Below are positions 15,077-23,960 of a stretch of 64,000 nucleotides of DNA, piece by piece (position 1 is the stretch's first letter; each line of letters opens with the position of its first letter). The notes beneath the pieces were generated by a model. The model did not search any database. It had not been told where the DNA came from and saw nothing but the letters and a program-made list of their open reading frames with translations. The position numbers and the translations under genes were made by a program. This DNA is from Amarolinea sp964580725 (lineage in GTDB: Bacteria > Chloroflexota > Anaerolineae > SSC4 > Amarolineaceae), in the NCBI GenBank assembly GCA_964580725.1, contig CAZOLV010000004.1, positions 38,303 to 102,302 on the forward strand. Reading direction: 5' to 3'.

Positions 15077-18034
15077 GTGAAACCGCTTCGCATCTTCTTC
15101 GTGTTTGCAGTCGTGGTTCTGTTGCTGGCGCCCCTGGCCGTTCAGGCCGGTTCGCGCGCTGCCAGTCCCCTGTTGTCGCCGAGCGTTTCGACGCTCGCTG
15201 AATCCAAGCCGGAAACGGCTCCTTGCGATCTGCTCGACAATCCCGCAGTGCGCGGCCTGATGTCGGGCATGTTCGAGACTAAGCTGCTCGTCGCCTGCGG
15301 GCGCGAGTCAGAACTGGGTCAGGTCAAATCGGGACAGGCCGATGGCAATTCTGGCGGTGTGCCCGCCCTGGGGGTTGACGTTCAGGTGAACGACTCCTCC
15401 GGCGACCTCAGCGGCTCGCATACGCAGAGCGAAACCTCGCTGACGCGCAGCGAAACAACCGGCACCCTGTGCTCGGCCTACAACGATTCCTATCACGGCG
15501 TTGTGCAGGGGGCTGGCTATTCCGGCTACAGCCGTTCGACCGACGGCGGCGCCTCCTTCACCGACAAGGGGCCAATCCCGTTGGGCGGCGGCGGCCAAAG
15601 CTACGGTGATCCGAGCATGGTCTGGCGCAAGTCGGACGGTGCGTTCTACTTCACATCGCTGCACACGTCGGGCCTGGGCCTGTGGAAATCCACCAACGAC
15701 TGCGACACCTTCACATGGGTGGGGATGGTTCATTCCGGTGCCAATGACGACAAAGAGTTGATGGCCATTGACAACAACCCGGCCAGCCCTTACTACGGTC
15801 GCATGTACGTGGCCTGGATCAACTTCACCGATGCGCGCATCTATTCCACCTACTCCAGCAACAGCGGCGCGACCTGGTCGTCGCCGGTTGCGATCAGCGC
15901 ATCGGGCGTCGATGTGCAGGGCGCCTGGCCGACGATCGCGCCTAGTGGTGATGTGTACGTTGCCTGGGTGCGCTGGAATCCCTACCCCTCCGGCCCCATT
16001 GACATCGAGGTGGTGCGTTCGACGAACGGCGGCGTCTCCTACGGCGGCGTAACCAACCCTCTGAGCGGCGGCATCAACCCGCGCGCCTCAGCGCCCACCG
16101 CCTCCTGCGGTCGCCCCGCTTTGAACGGCAACATCCGCTACCTGCCCTCTCCGCAGATCACCGTCAGCCCCAACGGACACCTGCACGTCGTCTACACCCG
16201 CGACCCAGACACTCTCAATTCGGGCGACGTGATTGATTCCTTCTACCGCCGTTCGACCGACAACGGCGCCACCTGGGGAGCCGAAGTCAAGCTGAACGAC
16301 GACAGCACACAGCTCGACCAGTTCTTCCCCACCATCAGCGCCGGGCCGACCGGTCGTATCGTGGCGACCTGGTACGACCGCCGGTTGGACTCCAACAACC
16401 TGCTGTTCGACTACTACATGCGCATTTCGCATGACGGCGGCGCTACCTGGATGGCCAGCCAGCGCGTGAGCGATGTCTCCTCACCGATCTATCTCGATCC
16501 CAACCTGGCCACCTGCTATCACGGCGACTACGACCAACAACTGCAGGACGCCGGTTTTGGCTACATCCAGTGGTCGGATGATCGCAACATCCAGCATGGG
16601 CATCAGGACCCCGACGTCTGGTTCGACAAAGAACCATTTGCGCCAGACTACACGCTCGATGTCACCCCAGGCTCCGTGGCCATCTGTACGCCGGCAAACG
16701 CCGTCTACAATGTGGCCATCGGTTCGGTGCTTGGCTACTCCGATCCGGTGACGCTCAGCGCCAGCGGCAACCCCGCCGGCACCACCGCCGGTTTCAGCAC
16801 CAATCCGGTGACGCCGCCTGGCGCCAGCACGCTGACCATCGGCAACACCGGCGCCGCCGCGGCCGGCAGCTACAACATGACGGTGACGGCCAACTCGACC
16901 ACCGGCGTCAAGACCGCGGGCGTCACGTTGGACGTCTTCACCGCCGCTGCAGGCACCGTGACGCTGCTCACGCCGGCCAATGGCGCAGCCAACGTCCCGG
17001 CGACGCCCACCTTCACCTGGGCGGCAGCCAGCCAGGCAGGCACGTACAACCTCGACATTGCCACCGATGCTGGTTTCTCGAACATCGTTCACTCGGCCAC
17101 CGGGCTGACCGGCACCTCCTACACGCCGGGCATCAGCCTCAACACGAGCACGACCTACTACTGGCGTATGCAGGCGATCAATGCATGCGCTTCCAGCGCC
17201 TACTCCTCCGTCTTCAGCTTCATCACCGTGGCCGCGCCGGGCGACTGCAGTCCCGGCACGACGCCCAACATCCTGCTGTCGGAAGGCTTCGAGAGCGGCG
17301 CCAACGGTTGGACACACAGCGGCACGGGCGATTCCTGGGCCATTGCCACGTCGCATCCGCACGCCGGCACACAGCACTTCCATGCCAACGGCGTCGCCAC
17401 CGTGTCCGATCAGCGGTTGGTCTCGCCCGCCGTGGTGCTACCTTCCGGTCAAAACCCGGTCGTGTTCAAGTTCTGGCACACGCCTGACCTGGAGCCGAGC
17501 GGTTCGACCGCCTGCTACGACGGCGGCATCGTGGAAGTTTCGACCAACGGCGGCTCTAGCTGGACGCAGGTTGCCAACGCCAACCTGTTGCTTGGGCCGT
17601 ATCGCGGCATCGTTTCCAGCTCCTATGGCAACCCGCTGGCCGGGCTTTACGCCTGGTGCGGTGAACCCGCCTACATGTACACCGTAGCCGACGTCAGCGC
17701 CTATGCCGGTCAGACGGCGCAGTTCCGCCTGCGCCTGGGCACCGACAGCTCGGTCAGCCGGCCCGGTTGGGACGTTGACGACGTGACGGTGCAGTCGTGC
17801 CAGCAGGGCGGCGCCACCCCAACGCCGACGCCGACCACGCCGCCCACCGCCACACCGACCCCGCCCACCCCGCCCACCGTCACACCGACGCCGACCACCC
17901 CGCCGACAGGCGTCGAGTTGAGCGATCTGAGCAGCGGCGCAACTGCCCCGGCCAACCTCTGGTTGCCGCTGGCGCTGGCGCTGGCGCTGCTGACGGTCGC
18001 CGGCATGGTTCTGCGCCAACGGCGCAGCGCCTGA
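15077..18034 (+). CDS. large secreted BNR (Asp-box) repeat protein with C-terminal TM anchor
   Basis: A 985-residue surface protein. The GTG at 15077 is chosen because GGAGGA lies nine bases upstream and it begins a signal peptide, MKPLRIFFVFAVVVLLLAPL, cleaved after VQA. Residues about 130-480 form a beta-propeller-like region with repeated Asp boxes (STDGGASFTD, NSGATWSSP, STDNGATWGA, SHDGGATWMA). Next come an Ig-like segment (about 530-630), an FN3-like segment (LLTPANGAANVPATPTFTW, about 630-725) and a jelly-roll-like domain beginning SEGFESGANGWTHSG (about 730-905). A PTPTPTTPPTATPTP linker (about 913-940) and a single TM ending LRQRRSA finish it. No sialidase FRIP motif was found, so sialidase activity is not claimed. 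Confidence 0.88.
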   Translation: MKPLRIFFVFAVVVLLLAPLAVQAGSRAASPLLSPSVSTLAESKPETAPCDLLDNPAVRGLMSGMFETKLLVACGRESELGQVKSGQADGNSGGVPALGVDVQVNDSSGDLSGSHTQSETSLTRSETTGTLCSAYNDSYHGVVQGAGYSGYSRSTDGGASFTDKGPIPLGGGGQSYGDPSMVWRKSDGAFYFTSLHTSGLGLWKSTNDCDTFTWVGMVHSGANDDKELMAIDNNPASPYYGRMYVAWINFTDARIYSTYSSNSGATWSSPVAISASGVDVQGAWPTIAPSGDVYVAWVRWNPYPSGPIDIEVVRSTNGGVSYGGVTNPLSGGINPRASAPTASCGRPALNGNIRYLPSPQITVSPNGHLHVVYTRDPDTLNSGDVIDSFYRRSTDNGATWGAEVKLNDDSTQLDQFFPTISAGPTGRIVATWYDRRLDSNNLLFDYYMRISHDGGATWMASQRVSDVSSPIYLDPNLATCYHGDYDQQLQDAGFGYIQWSDDRNIQHGHQDPDVWFDKEPFAPDYTLDVTPGSVAICTPANAVYNVAIGSVLGYSDPVTLSASGNPAGTTAGFSTNPVTPPGASTLTIGNTGAAAAGSYNMTVTANSTTGVKTAGVTLDVFTAAAGTVTLLTPANGAANVPATPTFTWAAASQAGTYNLDIATDAGFSNIVHSATGLTGTSYTPGISLNTSTTYYWRMQAINACASSAYSSVFSFITVAAPGDCSPGTTPNILLSEGFESGANGWTHSGTGDSWAIATSHPHAGTQHFHANGVATVSDQRLVSPAVVLPSGQNPVVFKFWHTPDLEPSGSTACYDGGIVEVSTNGGSSWTQVANANLLLGPYRGIVSSSYGNPLAGLYAWCGEPAYMYTVADVSAYAGQTAQFRLRLGTDSSVSRPGWDVDDVTVQSCQQGGATPTPTPTTPPTATPTPPTPPTVTPTPTTPPTGVELSDLSSGATAPANLWLPLALALALLTVAGMVLRQRRSA

Positions 18035-18176
18035 CCTGATGACCTGATGAGATGAACGGCCCTCCGCCGTACCCACCCCATGCGTCTGCGGGCGTACCCG
18101 GAGTGGGTCACGGCGGGGGGCTGGCCGATCGAGAGTACCAGGCTGGACTGTTTTTGTCGAGGCGTCTCGTGCGTCG

Positions 18177-18207
18177 AACGCGTAGGCGGCTTCACTACGC
18201 GTTAGGC
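18177..18207 (+). repeat. palindromic site ending GTTAGGC (attC-like in part)
   Basis: AACGCGTAG (18177-18185) and CTACGCGTT (18195-18203) are perfect inverted repeats around a 9-nt loop, directly followed by AGGC so that the right end reads GTTAGGC. That end matches the GTTRRRY core of integron attC sites, but the site is short and lacks a full left core. The rest of 18035-18226 shows no gene and no clear promoter. Confidence 0.4.
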
Positions 18208-18226
18208 AGCAATGGGATAAGTAGGA

Positions 18227-18610
18227 TTGAATAATGCAACGCGAACCAGTATTGCGCACCTTGAGCGCCAAAAACAAGAGTTGTTCACCAGGTATGGCGT
18301 TACCCACCTGGGCGTCTTTGGTTCGGTTGCCCAGGACCAAGCGGCGGAGGTTAGCGATGTAGATATTGTTGTCGAAATGCCGCCAGATCTCTTTCAGATG
18401 GTGCATATGAAAGAAGAGCTAGAACGACTACCCGGCGTTCCCATCGCTCTAATCCGTCTGCACAGACATCTGAACACCTTTCTCAAGAGCCGAATTGATG
18501 ACGAAGCCATCTACTGCATAGTGCTTGAGACCCCAACATCACATGCTCAGAAACGGTCGCTGGTGCGGGCAGCAAGGGATGTTGGAGTGACTGGAAGATG
18601 TGCATTATAG
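18227..18610 (+). CDS. MNT-type nucleotidyltransferase, apparent 5' frameshift
   Basis: Minimal nucleotidyltransferase of the pol-beta fold: YGVTHLGVFGSVAQDQAAEVSDVDIVVEM holds the GS-x(9-13)-D-x-D motif, then HRHLNTFLKSRIDDEAIYC closes the usual ~100-residue domain. Related proteins are antitoxins or transferases of MNT-HEPN modules that adenylylate partners. The continuous frame begins only at TTG 18227. A better start is ATG 18234, with AGGA seven bases upstream, in a different frame reading MQREPVLRTLSAK; adding one A to the A5 run at 18270-18274 would join it to QELFTRYGV. So the gene is either frameshifted or carries a sequencing indel. The C-terminal ~25 residues beyond the domain overlap the next gene. 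No HEPN gene follows. Confidence 0.75.
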   Translation: MNNATRTSIAHLERQKQELFTRYGVTHLGVFGSVAQDQAAEVSDVDIVVEMPPDLFQMVHMKEELERLPGVPIALIRLHRHLNTFLKSRIDDEAIYCIVLETPTSHAQKRSLVRAARDVGVTGRCAL

Positions 18611-19179
18611 AAACCAATACTATTCCCATCTTCACCATCGGATACGGGGCGCGCAGCATGGAGGAGTTCCTGGAGGCGTTGCAGACGCATCGGATTTCCT
18701 TTCTGGTTGATGTGCGCTCGGCGCCCTATTCGCGTTTCAAGCCGGAATTCTCGAAAGACGCGCTGGCGGCGCGCCTGACGACCCATAGCATCCGCTATCT
18801 CTACTTGGGGCATCAGCTGGGCGGTCAGCCTGACGATCCAACCTGCTATGCCGATGGCAAGGTGATCTACGCCGCGGCGGCGCAGCGCCCCGCCTTCCTG
18901 GCCGGCCTGGCGCGCATCGAGCAGGCGTTTCGACGCCAGGTGCGCATTGCCCTGATGTGCAGCGAAGGCAAGCCCGAACAGTGCCACCGCAGCAAGCTGA
19001 TCGGCCAGGCCCTGGCCAGCCGTGCGATTCCCGTGGCCCATATCACCGAAGACGGCGCACTCATTTCCCAGGAGGATGTCGTCTACGAGTTGACCGATGG
19101 CCAACTGAGCCTGTTTGGCGATCCAGATTTCAGCTCGCGCAAACGCTATCGCAAGGAGGATGATACGGATGCTCACTGA
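18598..19179 (+). CDS. DUF488-family protein (first of two)
   Basis: A 193-residue DUF488 protein. It opens with the family pattern FTIGYGARSMEEFLEALQTH, then LVDVRSAPYSRFKPEFSK. Later it has the conserved Cys/His motif ALMCSEGKPEQCHRSKLIG near residue 120-138, with an ALASRAIPVAHI strand after it. The biochemical role of DUF488 is not established. The paired Cys with CHR suggests a catalytic or metal site, which is inference. The start ATG overlaps the end of the nucleotidyltransferase gene by 13 bases. Its end overlaps the next DUF488 gene by 11 bases, so the genes are tightly coupled. The Lys/Arg-rich tail SSRKRYRKEDD is outside the domain. Confidence 0.9.
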   Translation: MCIIETNTIPIFTIGYGARSMEEFLEALQTHRISFLVDVRSAPYSRFKPEFSKDALAARLTTHSIRYLYLGHQLGGQPDDPTCYADGKVIYAAAAQRPAFLAGLARIEQAFRRQVRIALMCSEGKPEQCHRSKLIGQALASRAIPVAHITEDGALISQEDVVYELTDGQLSLFGDPDFSSRKRYRKEDDTDAH

Positions 19180-19669
19180 AATCGTGACCATCGGCGCTTA
19201 CGGTTGGAACGCCGACCGTTTCTTTGCGACGCTGCAGCAGGCCGGGATAGACACGTTCTGCGATGTACGCTTGCGCCGCGGGGTGCGGGGCACCGAGTAC
19301 GCTTTTGCCAACGCCAGGCGCTTGCAGGCGCGCCTGGCGGAACAACGAATCCGCTACCTGCACCGGCCCGACCTGGCGCCCACCCGCGCCATGCGCCACC
19401 TGCAGGATGACGCCGACGCCGAGACGCACACCGCCAAACGACGGCGCCTGGCGCTCGCCCCCGCTTTCGTCCAGGCCTATCGTCAGGAACGGCTCGCCGA
19501 TCTTGACTGTGCGGCGTTTGCGGCCAGCCTCGATGCGGCGACGCACATCCTGGCCCTGTTTTGCGTCGAAGGGGAGCCGGCCGCCTGTCACCGCAGCCTG
19601 CTCGCCGACCGCCTGGCCCAAGACCTGGGCCTGCCAGTTCGCCATCTGAGGCCAGGCCACGAGGAGTGA
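19169..19669 (+). CDS. DUF488-family protein (second, divergent)
   Basis: A 166-residue DUF488 relative. It keeps EIVTIGAYGWNADRFFATLQ and TFCDVRLRRGVRG at the N-terminus and LALFCVEGEPAACHRSLLAD near 125-145, so the Cys/His motif of its neighbour is conserved. It differs by an Arg-rich loop (AFANARRLQARLAEQRIRYLH) and a shorter C-terminus. ATG 19169 is chosen over nearer ATGs because AAGGAGG lies nine bases upstream. It overlaps the first DUF488 gene by 11 bases and precedes recQ by 70 bases. Two different DUF488 proteins in one operon suggest non-redundant roles, perhaps a heteromer; that is inference. Confidence 0.87.
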   Translation: MLTEIVTIGAYGWNADRFFATLQQAGIDTFCDVRLRRGVRGTEYAFANARRLQARLAEQRIRYLHRPDLAPTRAMRHLQDDADAETHTAKRRRLALAPAFVQAYRQERLADLDCAAFAASLDAATHILALFCVEGEPAACHRSLLADRLAQDLGLPVRHLRPGHEE

Positions 19670-19739
19670 GTGATTCGACGACGTGCAGCGGCCGGTTTCC
19701 CTGCCGCTCGCTCTCCCAATCTCCAAATTCAGGTGCTGG

Positions 19740-22604
19740 ATGAAGATTCTCATCGTTGCCAAGACCCGCCAGGGCAGCGCCGCTTGCATCGGCGGTTTGA
19801 CGTTCGAAGGGCGCAGTGTGCGCCTGATGGCTGCCGGGACGGCGGTCAACACGCATGTCAACATGGAGTATCAGGTGGGTGAGGTGTGGGAGGTGGACGG
19901 CGCACCCGTCGCCCAGATCACCCCGCCGCACGTCGAAAACATCGTTGTGCACACCGGCCGCCGCCTGGGCGTCATGACCGATTGCACCCCTTTCATCGAG
20001 CGTCACATGCCGCCGGCCGCCGGCTCATGGCAGCACCTGTACGAAGGGCTGCTGCAATCCACCGCCTCTGGCGCCCTTTACATTGCCGAACAGAGCGGCG
20101 TGCCCCCCTACAGCACCACCTTCTGGTGCCCCAACCAGCCGCTGACACGTGCCGATGAGGGCAAGCGCATTCGCTACCGCTACCAAACCCCCGCCGGCGT
20201 CTACACCCTCGTCTTCGTCGGTTTTCAGGACCCCTTGGAGACCGTCCCCGCCGGCGCGCTGCTGCGCATCTCTTTGGCTCACTGGTGGCGCCCGCCGCAG
20301 GACGCCAGCGTCGAGCTGCGCTGCTATGCGCAGCTTTCCGGCTGGTTCCTGCCGGCGCCCCCCGTCGACGCGACGGAAGGCCAGGCGCCGCCCACCCCCT
20401 ACACCCTGATCTCATCAGCGCCGCCGGCTCGCACGATCCCAACGGCCGGCACGCCCCAGGAACTGCTCAAGACCGTTTTCGGTTACGACAGCTTTCGCCA
20501 GTTGCAGCCGGAGATCATCGCCAACGTGATGGCGGGCCGCGACACCCTGGCCGTCATGCCAACCGGCAGCGGTAAATCGCTCTGCTACCAACTGCCCGCC
20601 CTGCTGCTCGATGGCCTGACCGTGGTCGTCTCTCCCCTGATCTCCCTGATGCAAGATCAGGTGATGCAGTTGCGCGACGTGGGAGCGCCGGCCGCCTTCA
20701 TCAACAGCACGCTGACTTACGCCGACTACCTGGCCGTCGCCAACCAGGTCAAAACGGGTGCGATCAAGCTGCTCTACACCTCGCCGGAAACGCTCCTGCG
20801 ACCGGAAACGCTGGTACTGCTCGACCGGGCGCGAGTGCGCTGCCTGGCCATTGACGAAGCGCACTGCATTTCCGAATGGGGGCACGATTTTCGCCCCGAA
20901 TACCGGCAGCTCCTCCCGGTGCGCCGCCGCTACGCCGACGCCGTGTGCATCGCCCTCACCGCCACCGCCACCGCGCGCGTGCGGCGCGATATTCAGGACC
21001 GCCTCGGTTTTCAGGAAGACAGCGCCTTCGTCGCCAGCTTCAACCGGCCCAACCTGCTGCTGACCGTGCAGCCGCGCAGCGGAGGCTATGCCCAGGTCGC
21101 CTCTTTCTTGCAGGAACGTCGCGACCAGTCGGGCATCATCTACTGCAGCACACGCAAGGAAGTCGAACAGCTCAGCCGGTATCTCACCGATCACCAGTGG
21201 GCGGCGCTGCCTTACCATGCCGGCATGGAGAACGAGGTGCGCCGCTACAATCAGGAGCAATTCTCACGCGACCGTGCGCCGATCATCGTCGCCACGATCG
21301 CGTTTGGCATGGGCATCAACAAATCGAACGTGCGTTTCGTCGTACACTACAACCTGCCCAAGGATTTGGAAAGCTACTACCAGGAAATTGGACGCGCCGG
21401 TCGGGATGGGCTGCAGGCAGACTGTCTGCTGCTCTACAGCCGCCAGGATTTGATCGTGATCAGTCGCTTCATCGAGGAAGGGGCGCCGTCGGAACGGGCG
21501 GGCCGCCAGGCGCGCCTGCAGGCGATGGCGCGCTATGCCGAAGCGCACACCTGCCGCCGCCAACTGCTGCTGGCCTACTTCGGCGAGCAGAGCAAAGCGT
21601 GCGGATTCTGCGACGTCTGCCTGACAGATCACAGCGAGCAAGCGCAAACCGACGTCACCGGGGCGGCGGTCAATTTCCTCGCAAGCGTGCAGCGCACCGG
21701 CGAGATGTTCGGCGCCGCTCATCTGATTGACATCTTGCGCGGCTCGCGCAACCAGCGCGTGCTCGGCCATCGTCATGACAGTTTGCCCACCCACGGCGCC
21801 GGCCGGGATTTTTCGCCGGCGCAGTGGCGACGCCTGGTCGAGGCGTTCATTCGCCAGGGGCTGGTGGAACAAGACATGACGCACGGCGGGTTGCGGCTGA
21901 CCGACGCCGGCCGCGCCGCCCTGGGCGGCGCCAGCGTCAAGGTGGCGTTGGCGACGCTGCAAGAACCGGGCGCGACGCCCATCGTACTGACCGCGGCGCA
22001 GCACGACACGGAGCTGTACGAACGTCTGCGCGCCCTGCGCCGCGATCTGGCGGAGGTCGCCGACCTGCCGCCCTACGTGGTTTTCTCGGATCGAACGCTC
22101 AGCGAGATGGCCACCTACTACCCGCAATCACCGGCGTCGCTGCTGACCATGCACGGCGTGGGGCAGCGCAAGTTGGCCAGCTATGGCGCCCAGTTCCTGG
22201 ACGCCATCAGAGCCTACTGTACGTCGCGGGGACTGGCCGAACGCCCACGGCCGCCAGACGCGCCAACGGCGCCGGCGGGTGATGAGCCGCGGCGCCGTTG
22301 GCAAGAGGTCGGCGATGCCTTCGTCGCTGGTCAGACGCTGACCGAACTGGCGGCGGTTTACGGCGTCAAGCCGACCACCATCATCGCAAATTTGTACAAC
22401 TACGCGCGCGCCGGCGGCCGCTTGGACAGCGCCCGTGTGCGGGCCTTGTCGAATCTCTCCACTGCCGTGCAGGAAGAGGTTCTGGCGCAGTTCCAAATGT
22501 TTGGGATCGAGCGACTCAGCCCCATCTTCGAGGCATTCGGCGGCGCCATCCCCTACGATGAACTGCACGTCCTCCGGCTCTACGCCATGCTGAATCAGCC
22601 CTGA
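19740..22604 (+). CDS. RecQ-family DNA helicase with extra N-terminal module
   Basis: A 954-residue ATP-dependent 3'-5' DNA helicase. Residues about 1-235 are an added beta-rich module starting MKILIVAKTRQGSAACIGGL; from memory it resembles the dual-OB (DuOB) module, not verified. The RecQ core follows: Walker A MPTGSGKSLCYQ (about 272-283), DEAH box IDEAHCISEWGHDFRPEYR (about 370), ALTATAT, and motifs V/VI in FGMGINKSNVRF and QEIGRAGRDG. A zinc-binding segment carries CRRQLLLAYFGE..CGFCDVC (about 605-625). Next come a winged-helix RQC region, an HRDC domain (about 757-827, SLLTMHGVGQRKLASYG) and a C-terminal HTH (GQTLTELAAVYGVKPTTI, about 860). The ATG at 19740 is the first that gives the module without extra sequence. 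Last gene of the DUF488 cluster. Confidence 0.93.
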   Translation: MKILIVAKTRQGSAACIGGLTFEGRSVRLMAAGTAVNTHVNMEYQVGEVWEVDGAPVAQITPPHVENIVVHTGRRLGVMTDCTPFIERHMPPAAGSWQHLYEGLLQSTASGALYIAEQSGVPPYSTTFWCPNQPLTRADEGKRIRYRYQTPAGVYTLVFVGFQDPLETVPAGALLRISLAHWWRPPQDASVELRCYAQLSGWFLPAPPVDATEGQAPPTPYTLISSAPPARTIPTAGTPQELLKTVFGYDSFRQLQPEIIANVMAGRDTLAVMPTGSGKSLCYQLPALLLDGLTVVVSPLISLMQDQVMQLRDVGAPAAFINSTLTYADYLAVANQVKTGAIKLLYTSPETLLRPETLVLLDRARVRCLAIDEAHCISEWGHDFRPEYRQLLPVRRRYADAVCIALTATATARVRRDIQDRLGFQEDSAFVASFNRPNLLLTVQPRSGGYAQVASFLQERRDQSGIIYCSTRKEVEQLSRYLTDHQWAALPYHAGMENEVRRYNQEQFSRDRAPIIVATIAFGMGINKSNVRFVVHYNLPKDLESYYQEIGRAGRDGLQADCLLLYSRQDLIVISRFIEEGAPSERAGRQARLQAMARYAEAHTCRRQLLLAYFGEQSKACGFCDVCLTDHSEQAQTDVTGAAVNFLASVQRTGEMFGAAHLIDILRGSRNQRVLGHRHDSLPTHGAGRDFSPAQWRRLVEAFIRQGLVEQDMTHGGLRLTDAGRAALGGASVKVALATLQEPGATPIVLTAAQHDTELYERLRALRRDLAEVADLPPYVVFSDRTLSEMATYYPQSPASLLTMHGVGQRKLASYGAQFLDAIRAYCTSRGLAERPRPPDAPTAPAGDEPRRRWQEVGDAFVAGQTLTELAAVYGVKPTTIIANLYNYARAGGRLDSARVRALSNLSTAVQEEVLAQFQMFGIERLSPIFEAFGGAIPYDELHVLRLYAMLNQP

Positions 22605-22632
22605 CGGGGGCCGGCATTCAGCTTGCCTTCGT

Positions 22633-23844
22633 TCAGAATCCCGCCTCGGCCCGCAGTGTCGGCGCCTTGTCGGTGCGTTCCCAGGGCAGATCGAGATCGT
22701 GACGGCCAAAGTGGCCGTAGCTGGCAGTTTGCAGATAGATCGGCCGGCGCAGGTTCAGGTCGCGAATGATCGCGGCCGGGCGCAGGTCGAAATGCTGTTG
22801 AATGAGCGCCACGATCTTGTCGTCGGAGACGCGGCCGGTGCCAAAGGTCTCGACGCTGAGCGAAAGCGGACGCGCCACGCCGATGGCGTAGGAGATTTGC
22901 AGTTCGCAGCGGTCGGCCAGGCCGGCAGCCACCACATTCTTGGCGATGTAGCGGGCCATGTAAGCGCCAGAACGGTCAACCTTTGTCGGGTCTTTGCCGG
23001 AGAAGGCCCCGCCGCCGTGACGCGCCACGCCGCCGTAGGTGTCCACGATGATCTTGCGTCCGGTCAGGCCGGCGTCGCCCAACGGCCCGCCGGTGACGAA
23101 GCGCCCGGTTGGGTTGACATAAATCCTGGTCTGGTCGTCAATCATGTGCACGGGAATGACACGATTGATGACATACTCGATGATGTCGCTGCGAATCTCG
23201 TCCTGGGTCACGTCTGGGGCGTGCTGCGTCGAGATGACAATCGTGTCTACCCGCACCGGCTTGCCATAGTGGTACTCCACCGTCACCTGCGACTTGCCAT
23301 CGGGCCGCAGATAGAGCAACTCGCCATCCTTGCGCGCCTGCGTCAGACGCCGCGTCAGCTTGTGCGCCAGCATGATGGACATGGGCATCAGTTCTTCTGT
23401 TTCGTTGCAGGCAAAACCGACCATCATGCCCTGGTCGCCGGCGCCGATTGCCTCGATCTGCTCGTCGGACATTTCGCCATGCTTGGCCTCGTAGGCCTTG
23501 TCCACGCCGAGCGCGATGTCGGCCGACTGTTCCTTGATCGATACGAGCACGGCACAGGTGTCGCAGTCGAACCCGTACTTGGCGCGGGTATAGCCGATGT
23601 TGCGCAGCGTTTCGCGCGCAATCGTCTGAATGTCAACGTAGGTGGTGGTGGTGATCTCACCCATCACGCAGATCAGGCCTGTGGTCGTTGCGCATTCGCA
23701 CGCCACGCGGGCCATCGGGTCTGCGCCGATGATTGCATCCAGCACAGCATCCGAAATTTGATCGCACAGTTTGTCCGGGTGCCCCTCAGTCACCGATTCC
23801 GATGTGTAGAACAGCTTGGGCGATCCCATGAATGTCGTCGTCAT
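22633..23844 (-). CDS. metK: S-adenosylmethionine synthetase
   Basis: Makes SAM from methionine and ATP in the cytoplasm. It has 403 residues, close to the family norm. The N-terminus YTSESVTEGHPDKLCDQISD is the ATP/Mg site signature. Later ACECATTTGL, GAGDQGMMVGFA (the flexible-loop region), GGPLGDAGLTGRKIIVDTYGG and GGGAFSGKDPTKVDRSGAY are diagnostic. An AGGAG lies twelve bases before the ATG at 23844; a second in-frame ATG (MGSPKLF) at 23829 is possible. It is the last gene of the SAM-cycle operon, 116 bases after ahcY, and is presumably under the SAM-I riboswitch upstream of mtnA unless an internal promoter exists. It converges with recQ. Confidence 0.96.
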   Translation of the reverse strand: MTTTFMGSPKLFYTSESVTEGHPDKLCDQISDAVLDAIIGADPMARVACECATTTGLICVMGEITTTTYVDIQTIARETLRNIGYTRAKYGFDCDTCAVLVSIKEQSADIALGVDKAYEAKHGEMSDEQIEAIGAGDQGMMVGFACNETEELMPMSIMLAHKLTRRLTQARKDGELLYLRPDGKSQVTVEYHYGKPVRVDTIVISTQHAPDVTQDEIRSDIIEYVINRVIPVHMIDDQTRIYVNPTGRFVTGGPLGDAGLTGRKIIVDTYGGVARHGGGAFSGKDPTKVDRSGAYMARYIAKNVVAAGLADRCELQISYAIGVARPLSLSVETFGTGRVSDDKIVALIQQHFDLRPAAIIRDLNLRRPIYLQTASYGHFGRHDLDLPWERTDKAPTLRAEAGF

Positions 23845-23911
23845 CTTTGTAAACTACTCCTCTTGTATTCTCGAACATCTCGCTTGCACCGCCGTTTGGT
23901 CTGTGCAACTG

Positions 23912-23946
23912 GCTGGAGGCCCGGCGCAGCAGGCTCAACCTCCAGC
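23912..23946 (-). promoter_or_regulatory. intergenic hairpin between ahcY and metK
   Basis: GCTGGAGG (23912-23919) and CCTCCAGC (23939-23946) are perfect inverted repeats with a 19-nt loop. No T-run follows on the minus strand, so it may be an mRNA processing or stability element rather than a terminator. Confidence 0.4.
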
Positions 23947-23960
23947 AAATCTTCGCCGGC

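Noticed and set aside
15077..18034. Sialidase activity for the secreted BNR protein
   Set aside because: Asp boxes are present but the catalytic Arg triad/FRIP signature was not found, so only a BNR-repeat protein is claimed.
18052..18234. Small ORF between the BNR gene and the MNT gene
   Set aside because: No ribosome-binding site or domain, and it crosses the palindromic site; treated as noncoding.
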